15,914 nt of DNA from Patescibacteria group bacterium (GCA_028866155.1 JAGWIT010000020.1:1-15914); one strand, 5' to 3'. Shown: positions 8,117-14,942, counted from the first letter of the stretch. A program made the numbers and translations. The notes: generated by a model from the sequence alone, not told the origin.

Positions 8117-8563
8117 ATGAGCAAAATGCGGCGCAGCCGCAGCGCACTTGTCCTCCTCTTTGTAGGAATTTTTGCCTTGTGGTGGGGTATCGCGGTCATA
8201 AATCAAAGCGGCACGAGCACGGCGTCCGGCTCAACTGGCGCTCCCGCTCCATACGACGCTTATACCGGGGGGCCTATCATTGTCAAGAGTTCTGCAAACA
8301 ACGGCGTGGTGAGCTATAGCGGCGTCCTAGCGCTCCCGTCTCCCTGCGATATGCTGGGGAGCGGCATTGCTGAGCATGGAGTGAACCCCGCGCACGTTAC
8401 CGTTGCACTTAGCATAATCGCCTCAAACGGATGCACTGCAGCCGGCGCGCCGGCAGAAGCCCCGTTCGAAGTTTCCATATCTTCCGGACCCCGGACACAA
8501 AAGCCGGTACTCGACGGCGTCACCGTCAACGGCGTCATCGAAGACGTACATCTGCAGCAATGA
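8117..8563 (+). CDS. Membrane-anchored exported protein, unknown function
   Basis: A 148-aa protein with a basic N-terminus (MSKMRRSRS), one hydrophobic helix at about residues 9-28 and a Ser/Thr/Gly linker. The rest looks like a small all-beta extracellular domain (GVVSYSGVLALPSPCDML ... PFEVSISSG ... VNGVIEDV). It has two cysteines, one in PSPCDML and one in NGCTAAG, which could form a disulfide outside the membrane. I do not recognise a named family. Its TGA overlaps the next gene's ATG (ATGA at 8560-8563), so the two are probably translationally coupled. Coding is supported by the start signal, the overlap and the sensible protein architecture. Confidence 0.7.
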   Translation: MSKMRRSRSALVLLFVGIFALWWGIAVINQSGTSTASGSTGAPAPYDAYTGGPIIVKSSANNGVVSYSGVLALPSPCDMLGSGIAEHGVNPAHVTVALSIIASNGCTAAGAPAEAPFEVSISSGPRTQKPVLDGVTVNGVIEDVHLQQ

Positions 8564-9378
8564 TCCAGATAGCAAAAGCCGACGGCACGAGCGAGGCGTT
8601 CGATCCGCACAAATTGACCGCCTCGCTGAGGCGGGCGGGTGCGAGTGCGGGAGTGGCGGACCATATTGCCCGCGAGGTGGAGAAAGAACTCTACAACGGC
8701 ATCACGACGGGCGAGATTTATTCGCACGCCTTCTCGCATTTGCGCCATGAGGGGCACGGCCGCGCCGCGCGCTACTCGCTGAAGCGCGCGATGCTCGATT
8801 TCGGCCCGTCGGGCTTCCCGTTTGAATCGTACATCGCCGAATTATTCCGCGCCGAAGGATCAAGCGTGCTGGTCGATCAGATAATTCAGGGCGGATGCGT
8901 CGAGCACGAAGTTGACATCGTAGTGCAAAGCGGCGCTGAGACGGTATATGTTGAAGCAAAATTCCACAACACGCTCGGTTTTGCAACGGACCTTAAAACA
9001 GTTTTATATGTGCAGGCGCGCATCGAGGACATAGCAAAACGGCATCCCGGCGCCAAGGGTCTCGTCGTCACTAACACCAAGTTTACCGACCGCGCCATCG
9101 CCTACGCACAGTGCCGCGGACTCGAACTCCTCGCTTGGGATTATCCACAATCCAGGACACTCCAGAAGCGGATTGACAAGGCCCAAGTCTACCCGGTGAC
9201 TGCGCTTACCACTCTCTCGCGGCGCGAAAAAATGGCTCTGTTGGCGGAGCGGGAAGTCTTGTGCACCGCTTTGCCTCAAAAAAAGGACGCGCTTTTGCGG
9301 GCCGGCGTAGGAAAAGGCGAACTCGGGGCGGTGTTAGAGGAGGTGGGCGCATTGTGCGTCCCCGGGAACGATATATGA
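8560..9378 (+). CDS. ATP-cone + Mrr-like restriction endonuclease-fold protein
   Basis: A 272-aa predicted nuclease. Residues about 1-85 (IQIAKADGTSEAFDPHKLTASL onward) are an ATP-cone, the nucleotide-sensing module of ribonucleotide reductases and NrdR. Residues about 88-200 have the PD-(D/E)XK core: D119 in HEVDIVV, then E132 and K134 in VYVEAKF, followed by FTDRAIAYA as in Mrr-type domains. The catalytic triad is complete. I infer a DNA-cleaving enzyme gated by nucleotide binding; its target and role are unknown. The frame is open upstream to 8431, but the ATG at 8560 gives the intact ATP-cone N-terminus and an ATGA overlap with the preceding gene. No methyltransferase partner is nearby, so a classical restriction-modification system is not supported. 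Confidence 0.82.
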   Translation: MIQIAKADGTSEAFDPHKLTASLRRAGASAGVADHIAREVEKELYNGITTGEIYSHAFSHLRHEGHGRAARYSLKRAMLDFGPSGFPFESYIAELFRAEGSSVLVDQIIQGGCVEHEVDIVVQSGAETVYVEAKFHNTLGFATDLKTVLYVQARIEDIAKRHPGAKGLVVTNTKFTDRAIAYAQCRGLELLAWDYPQSRTLQKRIDKAQVYPVTALTTLSRREKMALLAEREVLCTALPQKKDALLRAGVGKGELGAVLEEVGALCVPGNDI

Positions 9379-9411
9379 TAGAGGCATTAATCGTGGTAAC
9401 AGACAAACCGT

Positions 9412-10080
9412 ATGCAAGCAAGCAATAATCAGCAGGATGGGAATCAGGGAGGGAAGCCGACATTATCATGGACGTCGCCGCAACAAAAAATAGCTTTACC
9501 ACAAAATAGCCCCGCAAAAACAGGCACTACCAATAATAAACAGAAGTCGAACTTCGGGCTCTATACTGGCATTTTTGCCGGAGGCTTAATAGTGGGCGTG
9601 TTAATCGGGTGGGGTATCGTCAGTTCGCGCCAAAGTTCTACCGCGACCACGATGACCTATAATACGAACGCCGCATCGACAACGACCACCACGGCAACGC
9701 CGGCTGCGACCGCGGCCACGATGGATCTCTCCGGCTCGGCAGTCGGCGGTACTGCCGCGCTCAGCATCTCCTCCCCTCAGGACGCCGGCCTCAATGTCGC
9801 CGTGTCGCATGTGAGAGTGTCCTCCCCCACGTGGGTCGTTATCTATGAGGATCAAAACGGCAATCCGGGCAACGTACTCGGCGCCTCGCTTTTCTTCCCG
9901 GCATCTGAAGGCGGAGCAGAGAGCGGCGTTGTACCGCTCTTGCGGGGCACCTTGCCGGGCCAAACCTACCTCGCGGGCGAAGCGCTCGATGACGGCGACC
10001 ACAAATTCTCACTCGACACCGACAAGCCCGTGCGCGACGACAAGGGCAACCCGGTCCTCGTCGAGTTCAAAACAAATTAA
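9412..10080 (+). CDS. Membrane-anchored DUF7282-like exported protein
   Basis: A 222-aa protein with a Gln/Asn/Thr-rich, low-complexity N-terminus, one membrane helix at about residues 50-70 (LYTGIFAGGLIVGVLIGWGIV) and a Thr/Ala-rich stalk. The C-terminal beta-rich domain contains SPTWVVIYEDQNGNPGNVLGAS and GQTYLAGEALDDGDHKFSL. That domain resembles DUF7282, a small exported domain of unknown function, with moderate confidence. The soluble part should lie outside the cell membrane. The stop TAA shares its last A with the ATG of the MgtC-family gene (TAATG), pointing to one operon. No Shine-Dalgarno is visible, and a TATGAT at 9374-9379 is a weak promoter candidate. Confidence 0.75.
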   Translation: MQASNNQQDGNQGGKPTLSWTSPQQKIALPQNSPAKTGTTNNKQKSNFGLYTGIFAGGLIVGVLIGWGIVSSRQSSTATTMTYNTNAASTTTTTATPAATAATMDLSGSAVGGTAALSISSPQDAGLNVAVSHVRVSSPTWVVIYEDQNGNPGNVLGASLFFPASEGGAESGVVPLLRGTLPGQTYLAGEALDDGDHKFSLDTDKPVRDDKGNPVLVEFKTN

Positions 10081-10541
10081 TGATGCACCAACCGAGCGAT
10101 ATTGTGTTTATCTGGCCGCTTGTTGCCGCGGCGGTCTTGGGCGCGTGCATGGGGTTTGAGCGCACGCTCGCCGGCAAGCACGCCGGCATGCGCACCTATG
10201 CGCTAGTCTCTCTCGGCTCAAGCCTCTTCGTCATATGCGGCACGCTCGCCGCGTTTCAGTTGAGTATATTTTCGGGCATTAACCCGCTTGCTATTGCAAG
10301 CAATGTGGTCGTGGCTATTGGGTTTTTGGGCGTCGGACTCTCGGTCTTTCGCGGAGAGCATCCGGTCGAGCTCACGACCGCCGCGGGGCTGTGGGTGGTC
10401 GCCGGGGTCGGCATGGCGTGCGGGTTCGGCTTTTACGGCATAGCGGTTACCTCGACCGTTCTCTCAATAATCATCTTCTCTCTGCTCGCGAAGCTCGAAA
10501 ATAAGCTGCACGTTCGCTTGGGCAAGGAATTCAAAGATTAG
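10080..10541 (+). CDS. MgtC/SapB-family membrane protein
   Basis: A 153-aa integral membrane protein of the MgtC/SapB family, linked in other bacteria to magnesium limitation, pH stress and modulation of the F-type ATP synthase. The typical core is present: GFERTLAGKHAGMRTYALVSLGSSLF with the conserved arginines, then NVVVAIGFLGVGLSVF and LTTAAGLWVVAGVGMACGFG. Hydrophobic stretches fit four to five membrane helices. The C-terminal soluble domain of Salmonella MgtC is absent, as in short family members. The ATG overlaps the preceding stop by one base. The TAG at 10539-10541 is followed by the next gene's promoter-like element. Confidence 0.88.
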   Translation: MMHQPSDIVFIWPLVAAAVLGACMGFERTLAGKHAGMRTYALVSLGSSLFVICGTLAAFQLSIFSGINPLAIASNVVVAIGFLGVGLSVFRGEHPVELTTAAGLWVVAGVGMACGFGFYGIAVTSTVLSIIIFSLLAKLENKLHVRLGKEFKD

Positions 10542-10561
10542 GGGATACAACCGCCGTGCGC

Positions 10562-10573
10562 TAAAATGGGCCG
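10562..10573 (+). promoter_or_regulatory. -10-like element for leaderless GTG-initiated transcript
   Basis: TAAAAT (10562-10567) is followed by exactly six bases and the GTG at 10574. This matches the spacing seen before several ATG-started genes and supports GTG as the start. Confidence 0.5.
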
Positions 10574-11356
10574 GTGAGCCAATACTACAAGCCAAACCGC
10601 AAGCTCGACTGGAACTATGGCGGCCCTAAGTTCCGCCTGTCGCGCTCAAAAATTGCGCTTTTTTTGGAGTGCCCGCGGTGTTTTTATGTCGACAACAAAC
10701 TGGGCGTCGCGCGACCGCCGGGGTTCCCCTTTAACCTCAACAGTGCAGTCGACGCGCTTCTTAAAAAAGAGTTCGATGTGCACCGCAAGGCTGCAAGCCG
10801 CCATCCGCTGCACGAGGCGTACGGCATCGACGCAGTGCCTTTTGCCCATGCCGACATAAATCTATGGCGCGAGAACTTCAAAGGCATTGAGGTCAGGCAC
10901 GCGGGCACAGGGTTCACCATTGCCGGCGCAGTCGACGACATTTGGGTGGACAAAAAAGGCGGTCTTATTGTTGTCGACTACAAATCAACCAGCAAGGACG
11001 CGAGGATAGAGTCGCTCGACGAGGCATGGCATGACGGCTACAAACGCCAGATGGAGATATATCAGTGGCTTTTGCGCGAGCGCGGCTTCAAGGTCAACGA
11101 CACCGGCTATTTTGTCTACGCCAATGCGACCAAGGACCGGGAAGCCTTTGACGCCAGGCTTGAGTTTGAGGTGACGCTCATTCCGTATACCGGCTCGACT
11201 GCGTGGGTCGAAGGCACGCTCACAGAGCTTAAACGATGCCTCGACAACGACAACCTCCCGGACGCTTCGGCGGATTGCGACTACTGCCGCTACCGCGAAG
11301 CAGTTGATAAAGTAACAGAAAAATATGAGAAAAATAAAACAAAATCACTTTTCTAA
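10574..11356 (+). CDS. RecB/Cas4-like PD-(D/E)XK nuclease with four-Cys cluster
   Basis: A 260-aa predicted DNA nuclease. The N-terminal LSRSKIALFLECPRCFY has C33 and C36, and the C-terminal CDYC has C235 and C238. Together these four cysteines fit the [4Fe-4S] site of Cas4/AddB-type nucleases. The catalytic core shows D121 in GAVDDIW, D135 and K137 in IVVDYKST, and the RecB-family QxxxY motif in KRQMEIYQWLL. It probably acts as a 5'-3' DNA exonuclease or end-processing factor (inference). No CRISPR array or other cas gene is present. It begins with GTG and overlaps the following alkyltransferase-domain gene by 32 bases, with uracil-DNA glycosylase next, so the context is DNA repair. Confidence 0.85.
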   Translation: MSQYYKPNRKLDWNYGGPKFRLSRSKIALFLECPRCFYVDNKLGVARPPGFPFNLNSAVDALLKKEFDVHRKAASRHPLHEAYGIDAVPFAHADINLWRENFKGIEVRHAGTGFTIAGAVDDIWVDKKGGLIVVDYKSTSKDARIESLDEAWHDGYKRQMEIYQWLLRERGFKVNDTGYFVYANATKDREAFDARLEFEVTLIPYTGSTAWVEGTLTELKRCLDNDNLPDASADCDYCRYREAVDKVTEKYEKNKTKSLF

Positions 11357-11597
11357 GCGAGTCTATGCGGTCGTAGCAAAAATACCCAAAGGCAAGACTA
11401 TGACCTACAAGCAAGTGGCCACAAAAGCGGGCAACCCGCTGGCCGCGCGCGCGGTCGGGATGCTGATGTCCAAAAATTACAATCCAAAAATTCCGTGCCA
11501 CCGCGTGGTGCGTTCAGACGGCAAAGAGAGCGGCTACAACCGCGGCGGCTGGGCAAGAAAACTGAAGCGCTTGCACGAAGAAGGCGCGGTTCTATAA
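11325..11597 (+). CDS. MGMT-family alkyltransferase, DNA-binding/active-site domain only
   Basis: A 90-aa protein equal to the C-terminal domain of O6-alkylguanine-DNA alkyltransferase, which moves an alkyl group from damaged guanine to its own cysteine. It has a winged-helix start (FSKRVYAVVAKIPKGKTMTYKQVA), the active-site PCHRVV motif in NPKIPCHRVVRSDG, and the GYNRGGWARKLKRLHEEG tail. The N-terminal domain of Ogt/Ada-type enzymes is missing. The active cysteine is kept, so it may be functional rather than an ATL protein, which replaces that cysteine. It starts inside the preceding nuclease gene (32-base overlap). Its TAA stop lies inside the TATAAT in front of ung. Confidence 0.9.
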   Translation: MRKIKQNHFSKRVYAVVAKIPKGKTMTYKQVATKAGNPLAARAVGMLMSKNYNPKIPCHRVVRSDGKESGYNRGGWARKLKRLHEEGAVL

Positions 11598-11604
11598 TTT
11601 TGCG
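11593..11604 (+). promoter_or_regulatory. -10 box for leaderless ung, overlapping upstream stop
   Basis: A perfect TATAAT (11593-11598) is followed by exactly six bases and the ung ATG at 11605. The TAA stop of the alkyltransferase gene (11595-11597) lies inside the hexamer. No Shine-Dalgarno is present. Confidence 0.6.
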
Positions 11605-12273
11605 ATGGACGTCAAAATTGAGCCTTCTTGGAAGAAAATCCTCGAAGAGGAGTTCGGAAAGGAGTATTTTAAGATGCTTTCGGATTTTATCCGTGCTGAA
11701 TATAAGCACGCGATAATATATCCGCCGCCAAAAAATATCTTCCGCGCTTTTGAGTTGTGTCCTTTTGATAAGGTAAAAGTTGTTATTTTAGGACAAGATC
11801 CGTACCACGGCCCGGGGCAGGCCAACGGGCTTTGCTTTGCGGTGGGGAAGGATGTCACCCTCCCGCCGTCTTTGCAAAATATTTTTAAGGAAATTCAAAA
11901 TGATTTCGGCAAGCCGCTCGTGCACAAAACGGGCGATTTGGAGCGCTGGGCAAAACAGGGAGTGCTTTTGCTCAATGCGACGCTCACGGTGCGGGCAGGA
12001 GCGGCGGGCTCACACCAACAAAAGGGCTGGGAGCAATTTACCGACGCGGTGGTGCGCGCGCTCTCAGACAGACGAGAGCATCTTGTCTTTATGCTGTGGG
12101 GTAATTATGCCAAAGCAAAAGGCGCACACATCGACCGCTCGAAGCATTTGGTTCTCGAATCGGCGCACCCGTCGCCATTTTCGGCGAACAACGGCTTTTT
12201 CTGCAACAAGCACTTTAGTCGCGCTAATGACTATTTAGCGAAACACGGCATTGAGCCAATAGATTGGCTGTAG
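11605..12273 (+). CDS. ung: Uracil-DNA glycosylase, family 1
   Basis: Base-excision repair enzyme that removes uracil from DNA by cutting the N-glycosidic bond. At 222 aa it matches the usual length. The water-activating loop GQDPYHGPGQANGLCFAV carries D65, Y67 and F78. LLLNATLTV supplies N124 for uracil recognition, and HPSPFSA carries H188 of the minor-groove intercalation loop. All family-1 catalytic residues are present. The ATG at 11605 is preceded by a perfect -10 with a six-base gap. It belongs to a repair cluster with the four-Cys nuclease and the alkyltransferase-domain protein. Confidence 0.97.
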   Translation: MDVKIEPSWKKILEEEFGKEYFKMLSDFIRAEYKHAIIYPPPKNIFRAFELCPFDKVKVVILGQDPYHGPGQANGLCFAVGKDVTLPPSLQNIFKEIQNDFGKPLVHKTGDLERWAKQGVLLLNATLTVRAGAAGSHQQKGWEQFTDAVVRALSDRREHLVFMLWGNYAKAKGAHIDRSKHLVLESAHPSPFSANNGFFCNKHFSRANDYLAKHGIEPIDWL

Positions 12274-12287
12274 TATGCTTGCAGCTT
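12271..12287 (+). promoter_or_regulatory. -10-like element before first M16 peptidase
   Basis: TATGCT (12274-12279), or the overlapping TAGTAT (12271-12276) that contains the ung stop, lies 8-11 bases upstream of the GTG at 12288. No Shine-Dalgarno precedes the GTG. The signal is weaker than at the other leaderless genes. Confidence 0.3.
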
Positions 12288-13559
12288 GTGAAGGAGCTAA
12301 AAAAGATACAAACAAAATACGGCGTCACCGAGTACCGCTTACAGAACGGCTTGCGCGTTTTGTATAAAGAGGAAAAGGCCGCGCCGGTCGTCGCGGTGTG
12401 TATTACCTTTCATGTCGGCTCGCGCAACGAAGCGGCGGGCCACACCGGCTCGACGCATATTTTAGAGCACCTGCTTTTTAAGGATTCGAAGAATTTCAAC
12501 AAGGCAAACGGTAAAAACATCGCCGGCCATCTCGACTGGCTGGGCGCTTATGTCAACGCGACCACGTGGCTCGACCGCACCAATTATTTCGAGCTTTTGC
12601 CGGATACCGCGCTTGAGGAGGCGCTGGCGCTCGAGGCCGACCGCATGCGAGGCTCGCGCTTTACTGATGAAGATTTAGCGAGCGAAATGACCGTGGTGCG
12701 CAACGAGTATGAGCGCGGGCGCAATAATCCGTTTGAGTTGCTAGACGAGGAAATAATGTACAAAGCGTTTAGCAAGCATCCGTACCGGATACCGACCATC
12801 GGGACCAAAGAGGATATAGAGAACTCGACTGCGGCGAGACTGCGAAAATTTTATGACATCTTCTATTGGCCGAACAACGCGACGCTCTCGGTGATGGGCA
12901 ACGTGTCGTGGAGGCAGGTTGAGAAATTGATCGTGAAGTATTTTGCGCCCATCCCGCCGTCGCCGCATCCGATACCGCGGCTAACAATCAAAGAACCCGA
13001 GCAGACTTCACCCCGCAAGGTGCTGCTCAAAAAACCGCTCGGCATCACGATAGCATCGCTTGCCTATAAGGTCCCCGAAGGCCGGCACAAAGACTACCCG
13101 ACGCTCCTTATGCTCGCGACCGTGCTCGCGGGAGGGTTCTCGAGCCGCTTGCAAAAAGCACTCGTCGACAGGGGTCTGGCCTCCGACCTTTCGGTGTTTT
13201 GCCCGCCGCTTTTTGACCCGGGAGTCGCGACCTTTACGGCACACTTGGCCGATGGGGTGAGCGGCACCGCGGCGCTCGGCGTAATGCGCAAAGAGATCGC
13301 CGCGCTTATAAAGAGGGGCGTCTCAAAAGACGAGGTGGCCGGCGCGCGCGAGCGGATACTCGCGCAGTCGGCCTACGAGCGCGACGGCGTCTTCACCGAA
13401 GTTCGCGCAGTCTCCGAAGCCACCGCTGCCGGCGACTGGACGCTCGGATACCGCATCGAAGATGCGGTTAAAAGAATAAAACCCGCCGATATTGTCCGCG
13501 TTGCCAAAAAATACTTCATCCCTCAAAAAGAAACATCGGGCATCTTAATGAACGGTTGA
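12288..13559 (+). CDS. M16 (insulinase-family) zinc metallopeptidase, catalytic subunit
   Basis: Zinc peptidase of the M16B type (mitochondrial processing peptidase/PqqL-like), 423 aa. The inverted zinc motif HxxEH is HILEH at residues 57-61, with the distal glutamate E140 in VVRNEYERGRNNP. Two M16 repeats are visible, the second with the GGFSSRLQKAL segment. Start choice: GTG at 12288 gives KELKKIQTKYGVTEYRLQNGL, a normal M16 N-terminus. A TTG at 12264 would add eight residues and overlap ung. The stop is one base from the next gene, an M16 homologue without the zinc site, so the two probably form a heterodimer. The substrate is unknown. No signal peptide is seen, so the cytoplasm is likely. 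Confidence 0.92.
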   Translation: MKELKKIQTKYGVTEYRLQNGLRVLYKEEKAAPVVAVCITFHVGSRNEAAGHTGSTHILEHLLFKDSKNFNKANGKNIAGHLDWLGAYVNATTWLDRTNYFELLPDTALEEALALEADRMRGSRFTDEDLASEMTVVRNEYERGRNNPFELLDEEIMYKAFSKHPYRIPTIGTKEDIENSTAARLRKFYDIFYWPNNATLSVMGNVSWRQVEKLIVKYFAPIPPSPHPIPRLTIKEPEQTSPRKVLLKKPLGITIASLAYKVPEGRHKDYPTLLMLATVLAGGFSSRLQKALVDRGLASDLSVFCPPLFDPGVATFTAHLADGVSGTAALGVMRKEIAALIKRGVSKDEVAGARERILAQSAYERDGVFTEVRAVSEATAAGDWTLGYRIEDAVKRIKPADIVRVAKKYFIPQKETSGILMNG

Positions 13560-13560
13560 C

Positions 13561-14838
13561 ATGTACTCCAAACAAATAAAAGAAAAAAAGTATTCGTGGG
13601 GCGGCAAGGCATACACCACCGTGTTTCCCGCGCACGGCTCGGTTTCGATTGTCGGGAGCGTTGCCGGCGGCGAGCGCGCATGGGGCAACGAAACGGAAGC
13701 CGGCGTACACGCCGCGATGCTCCTTGAAGGGACAAGCAAGCGGAGCAAAAAAGAGATTCAGATCTTCTTAGACTCTATCGGTGCGTCGCTGTCGTTTGTC
13801 GCTACCAGCGATCGCCTGCAATTTAGCGCTAAGGTCCGCGCTCCGCATGTCGAAAAACTCCTAGAGCTTATAGTCGAAGCACTCGCTGAGCCGGCATTCC
13901 TGCCCCACGAGCTCGCGATGCTCAAGCGGCGCGATGGCGCTGCGCTTTTGCTTGAGGCACAGAACCCCAACGCGCAGGCAAAGATAGCTAATTCGCGATT
14001 ATTGTTCAAACGTGGACATCCCAATTATTCATACACGACCAAAGAGTCGCAAAAAGCGCTTCACAAAGTCTCTGCAAAGGAGCTTCAAAAGCGGCACGCA
14101 AAGATAATCGACGGCCGTTCGCTTGTCGTATCGCTCGCAGGAGACATCAAACCCGCCCGAGCCTTTGCGCTGATTGAAAAAAAGTTCAAACAACTGCCAC
14201 GAGCCAAAGTGACGCTCAAGCCATACGCCAAAGCGCCCGAACCAAAAGCAAAAAATATAGTGGTGCATATCCCGCACAAATCGAGCGTCACCTATATTCT
14301 GGGGATCGCGACGCGCATCACCAAAGACCATCCCGACTACGCGCCGCTTTTGCTCGGCGTACAGGTGCTCGGCAACGCCAGCGGATTTACGGGGCGTTTA
14401 ATGGTGCGCGTGCGCGAAAAAGAAGGTTTGACTTACGGTGCGTATAGTTATTTGCCCGCAGCAACCTACGCCAACAAAGCGGACGGAAGCTTGGAGGTGT
14501 GGGCGACCTTTGCGCCTCAATTGTTTGAGCAGGGGAGAGCTGCGGTGAAGCGCGAAGTAAGGCTTATTGTTGAAGACGGCGTCACCGAAGAAGAGGTTAG
14601 AAAACATCGCGAGTTATTCGTAGCAAAAGTAAAAGTGCAATTGTCCAACTCCGGAGCCTTCGCCGGAGCGGCCCACGACTTAGGCGTTGAAGGCCGCAAA
14701 ATCTCTTATCTAGACGAGCTCCCCAAAAAAGTCCTCAAACTTAATGCCAAAGAAGTAAATAAAGCAATAAAAAAATATATTCTTGTAGATAAACTCTCAG
14801 AAAGTGCCGCCGGTCCGGTGGAGAAACTGTATAAATAG
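13561..14838 (+). CDS. M16-family non-catalytic partner subunit
   Basis: A 425-aa M16 homologue. Where the catalytic protein has HILEH it reads HAAML (residues 50-54), so two of three metal ligands are lost and it cannot bind zinc in the usual way. The C-terminal half keeps the substrate-binding Arg/Tyr segment (VRVREKEGLTYGAYSYLP). That pairing is typical of two-gene M16B peptidases, where one subunit has HxxEH and the other the R/Y pair, and the active site forms between them. Only one base separates the genes, so co-translation and 1:1 assembly are likely. No Shine-Dalgarno is visible before the ATG. The last segment is lysine-rich. Confidence 0.92.
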   Translation: MYSKQIKEKKYSWGGKAYTTVFPAHGSVSIVGSVAGGERAWGNETEAGVHAAMLLEGTSKRSKKEIQIFLDSIGASLSFVATSDRLQFSAKVRAPHVEKLLELIVEALAEPAFLPHELAMLKRRDGAALLLEAQNPNAQAKIANSRLLFKRGHPNYSYTTKESQKALHKVSAKELQKRHAKIIDGRSLVVSLAGDIKPARAFALIEKKFKQLPRAKVTLKPYAKAPEPKAKNIVVHIPHKSSVTYILGIATRITKDHPDYAPLLLGVQVLGNASGFTGRLMVRVREKEGLTYGAYSYLPAATYANKADGSLEVWATFAPQLFEQGRAAVKREVRLIVEDGVTEEEVRKHRELFVAKVKVQLSNSGAFAGAAHDLGVEGRKISYLDELPKKVLKLNAKEVNKAIKKYILVDKLSESAAGPVEKLYK

Positions 14839-14846
14839 AAGGATGC

Positions 14847-14875
14847 TTGACTACTGTCAAATAGTCTGCTAGACT
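14847..14875 (+). promoter_or_regulatory. Promoter with overlapping inverted repeats (candidate operator)
   Basis: TTGACT (14847-14852), 17 bases, TAGACT (14870-14875). Three short perfect inverted repeats cover it: TTGAC/GTCAA around TACT (14847-14860), GACTA/TAGTC (14849-14866) and AGTCT/AGACT around GCT (14863-14875). The first spans the -35 and the last spans the -10, as expected of a repressor site. Predicted start is near 14882. Confidence 0.65.
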
Positions 14876-14879
14876 CCCG

Positions 14880-14942
14880 CGCGGAGTCCCATAGCCACAA
14901 AGGTTATGGGATGTTCCGTGTCTAAACTACGGAGAAGACGCA
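14880..14942 (+). promoter_or_regulatory. Structured 5' leader with mutually exclusive stems and Shine-Dalgarno
   Basis: CCCATAGCC (14888-14896) pairs with GGTTATGGG (14902-14910) over nine pairs with an ACAAA loop. CGCGGAG (14880-14886) can close an outer stem with TTCCGTG (14914-14920). The same TTCCGT can instead pair with ACGGAG (14929-14934), which contains the Shine-Dalgarno GGAG (14931-14934, eight bases before the ATG). The two pairings exclude each other, which is the logic of a translational switch. If transcription starts near 14882, the first bases of the outer stem would be missing, so the start site matters. Confidence 0.5.

Noticed and set aside
8431..8559. Upstream extension of the ATP-cone nuclease
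   Set aside because: The extra 43 residues are Arg/His-rich and out of frame within the preceding gene. The ATG at 8560 starts the ATP-cone precisely and gives an ATGA overlap.
9375..9428. 17-codon frame starting in the ATGA at the end of the ATP-cone nuclease
   Set aside because: Too short to support, no Shine-Dalgarno, and it overlaps the start of the DUF7282-like gene.
10574..11356. CRISPR-Cas locus, prompted by the Cas4-like nuclease
   Set aside because: No direct-repeat array and no other cas gene is visible anywhere in the window. The neighbours are repair genes.
12264..12287. TTG start for the first M16 peptidase
   Set aside because: Overlaps the end of ung and adds only eight unconserved residues. 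GTG at 12288 is better placed relative to the -10-like element.
14845..14930. Second hammerhead ribozyme in the leader (CTGTC and GTCTAAAC resemble parts)
   Set aside because: No CTGATGA core and no matching stem II; the similarities are chance pieces.
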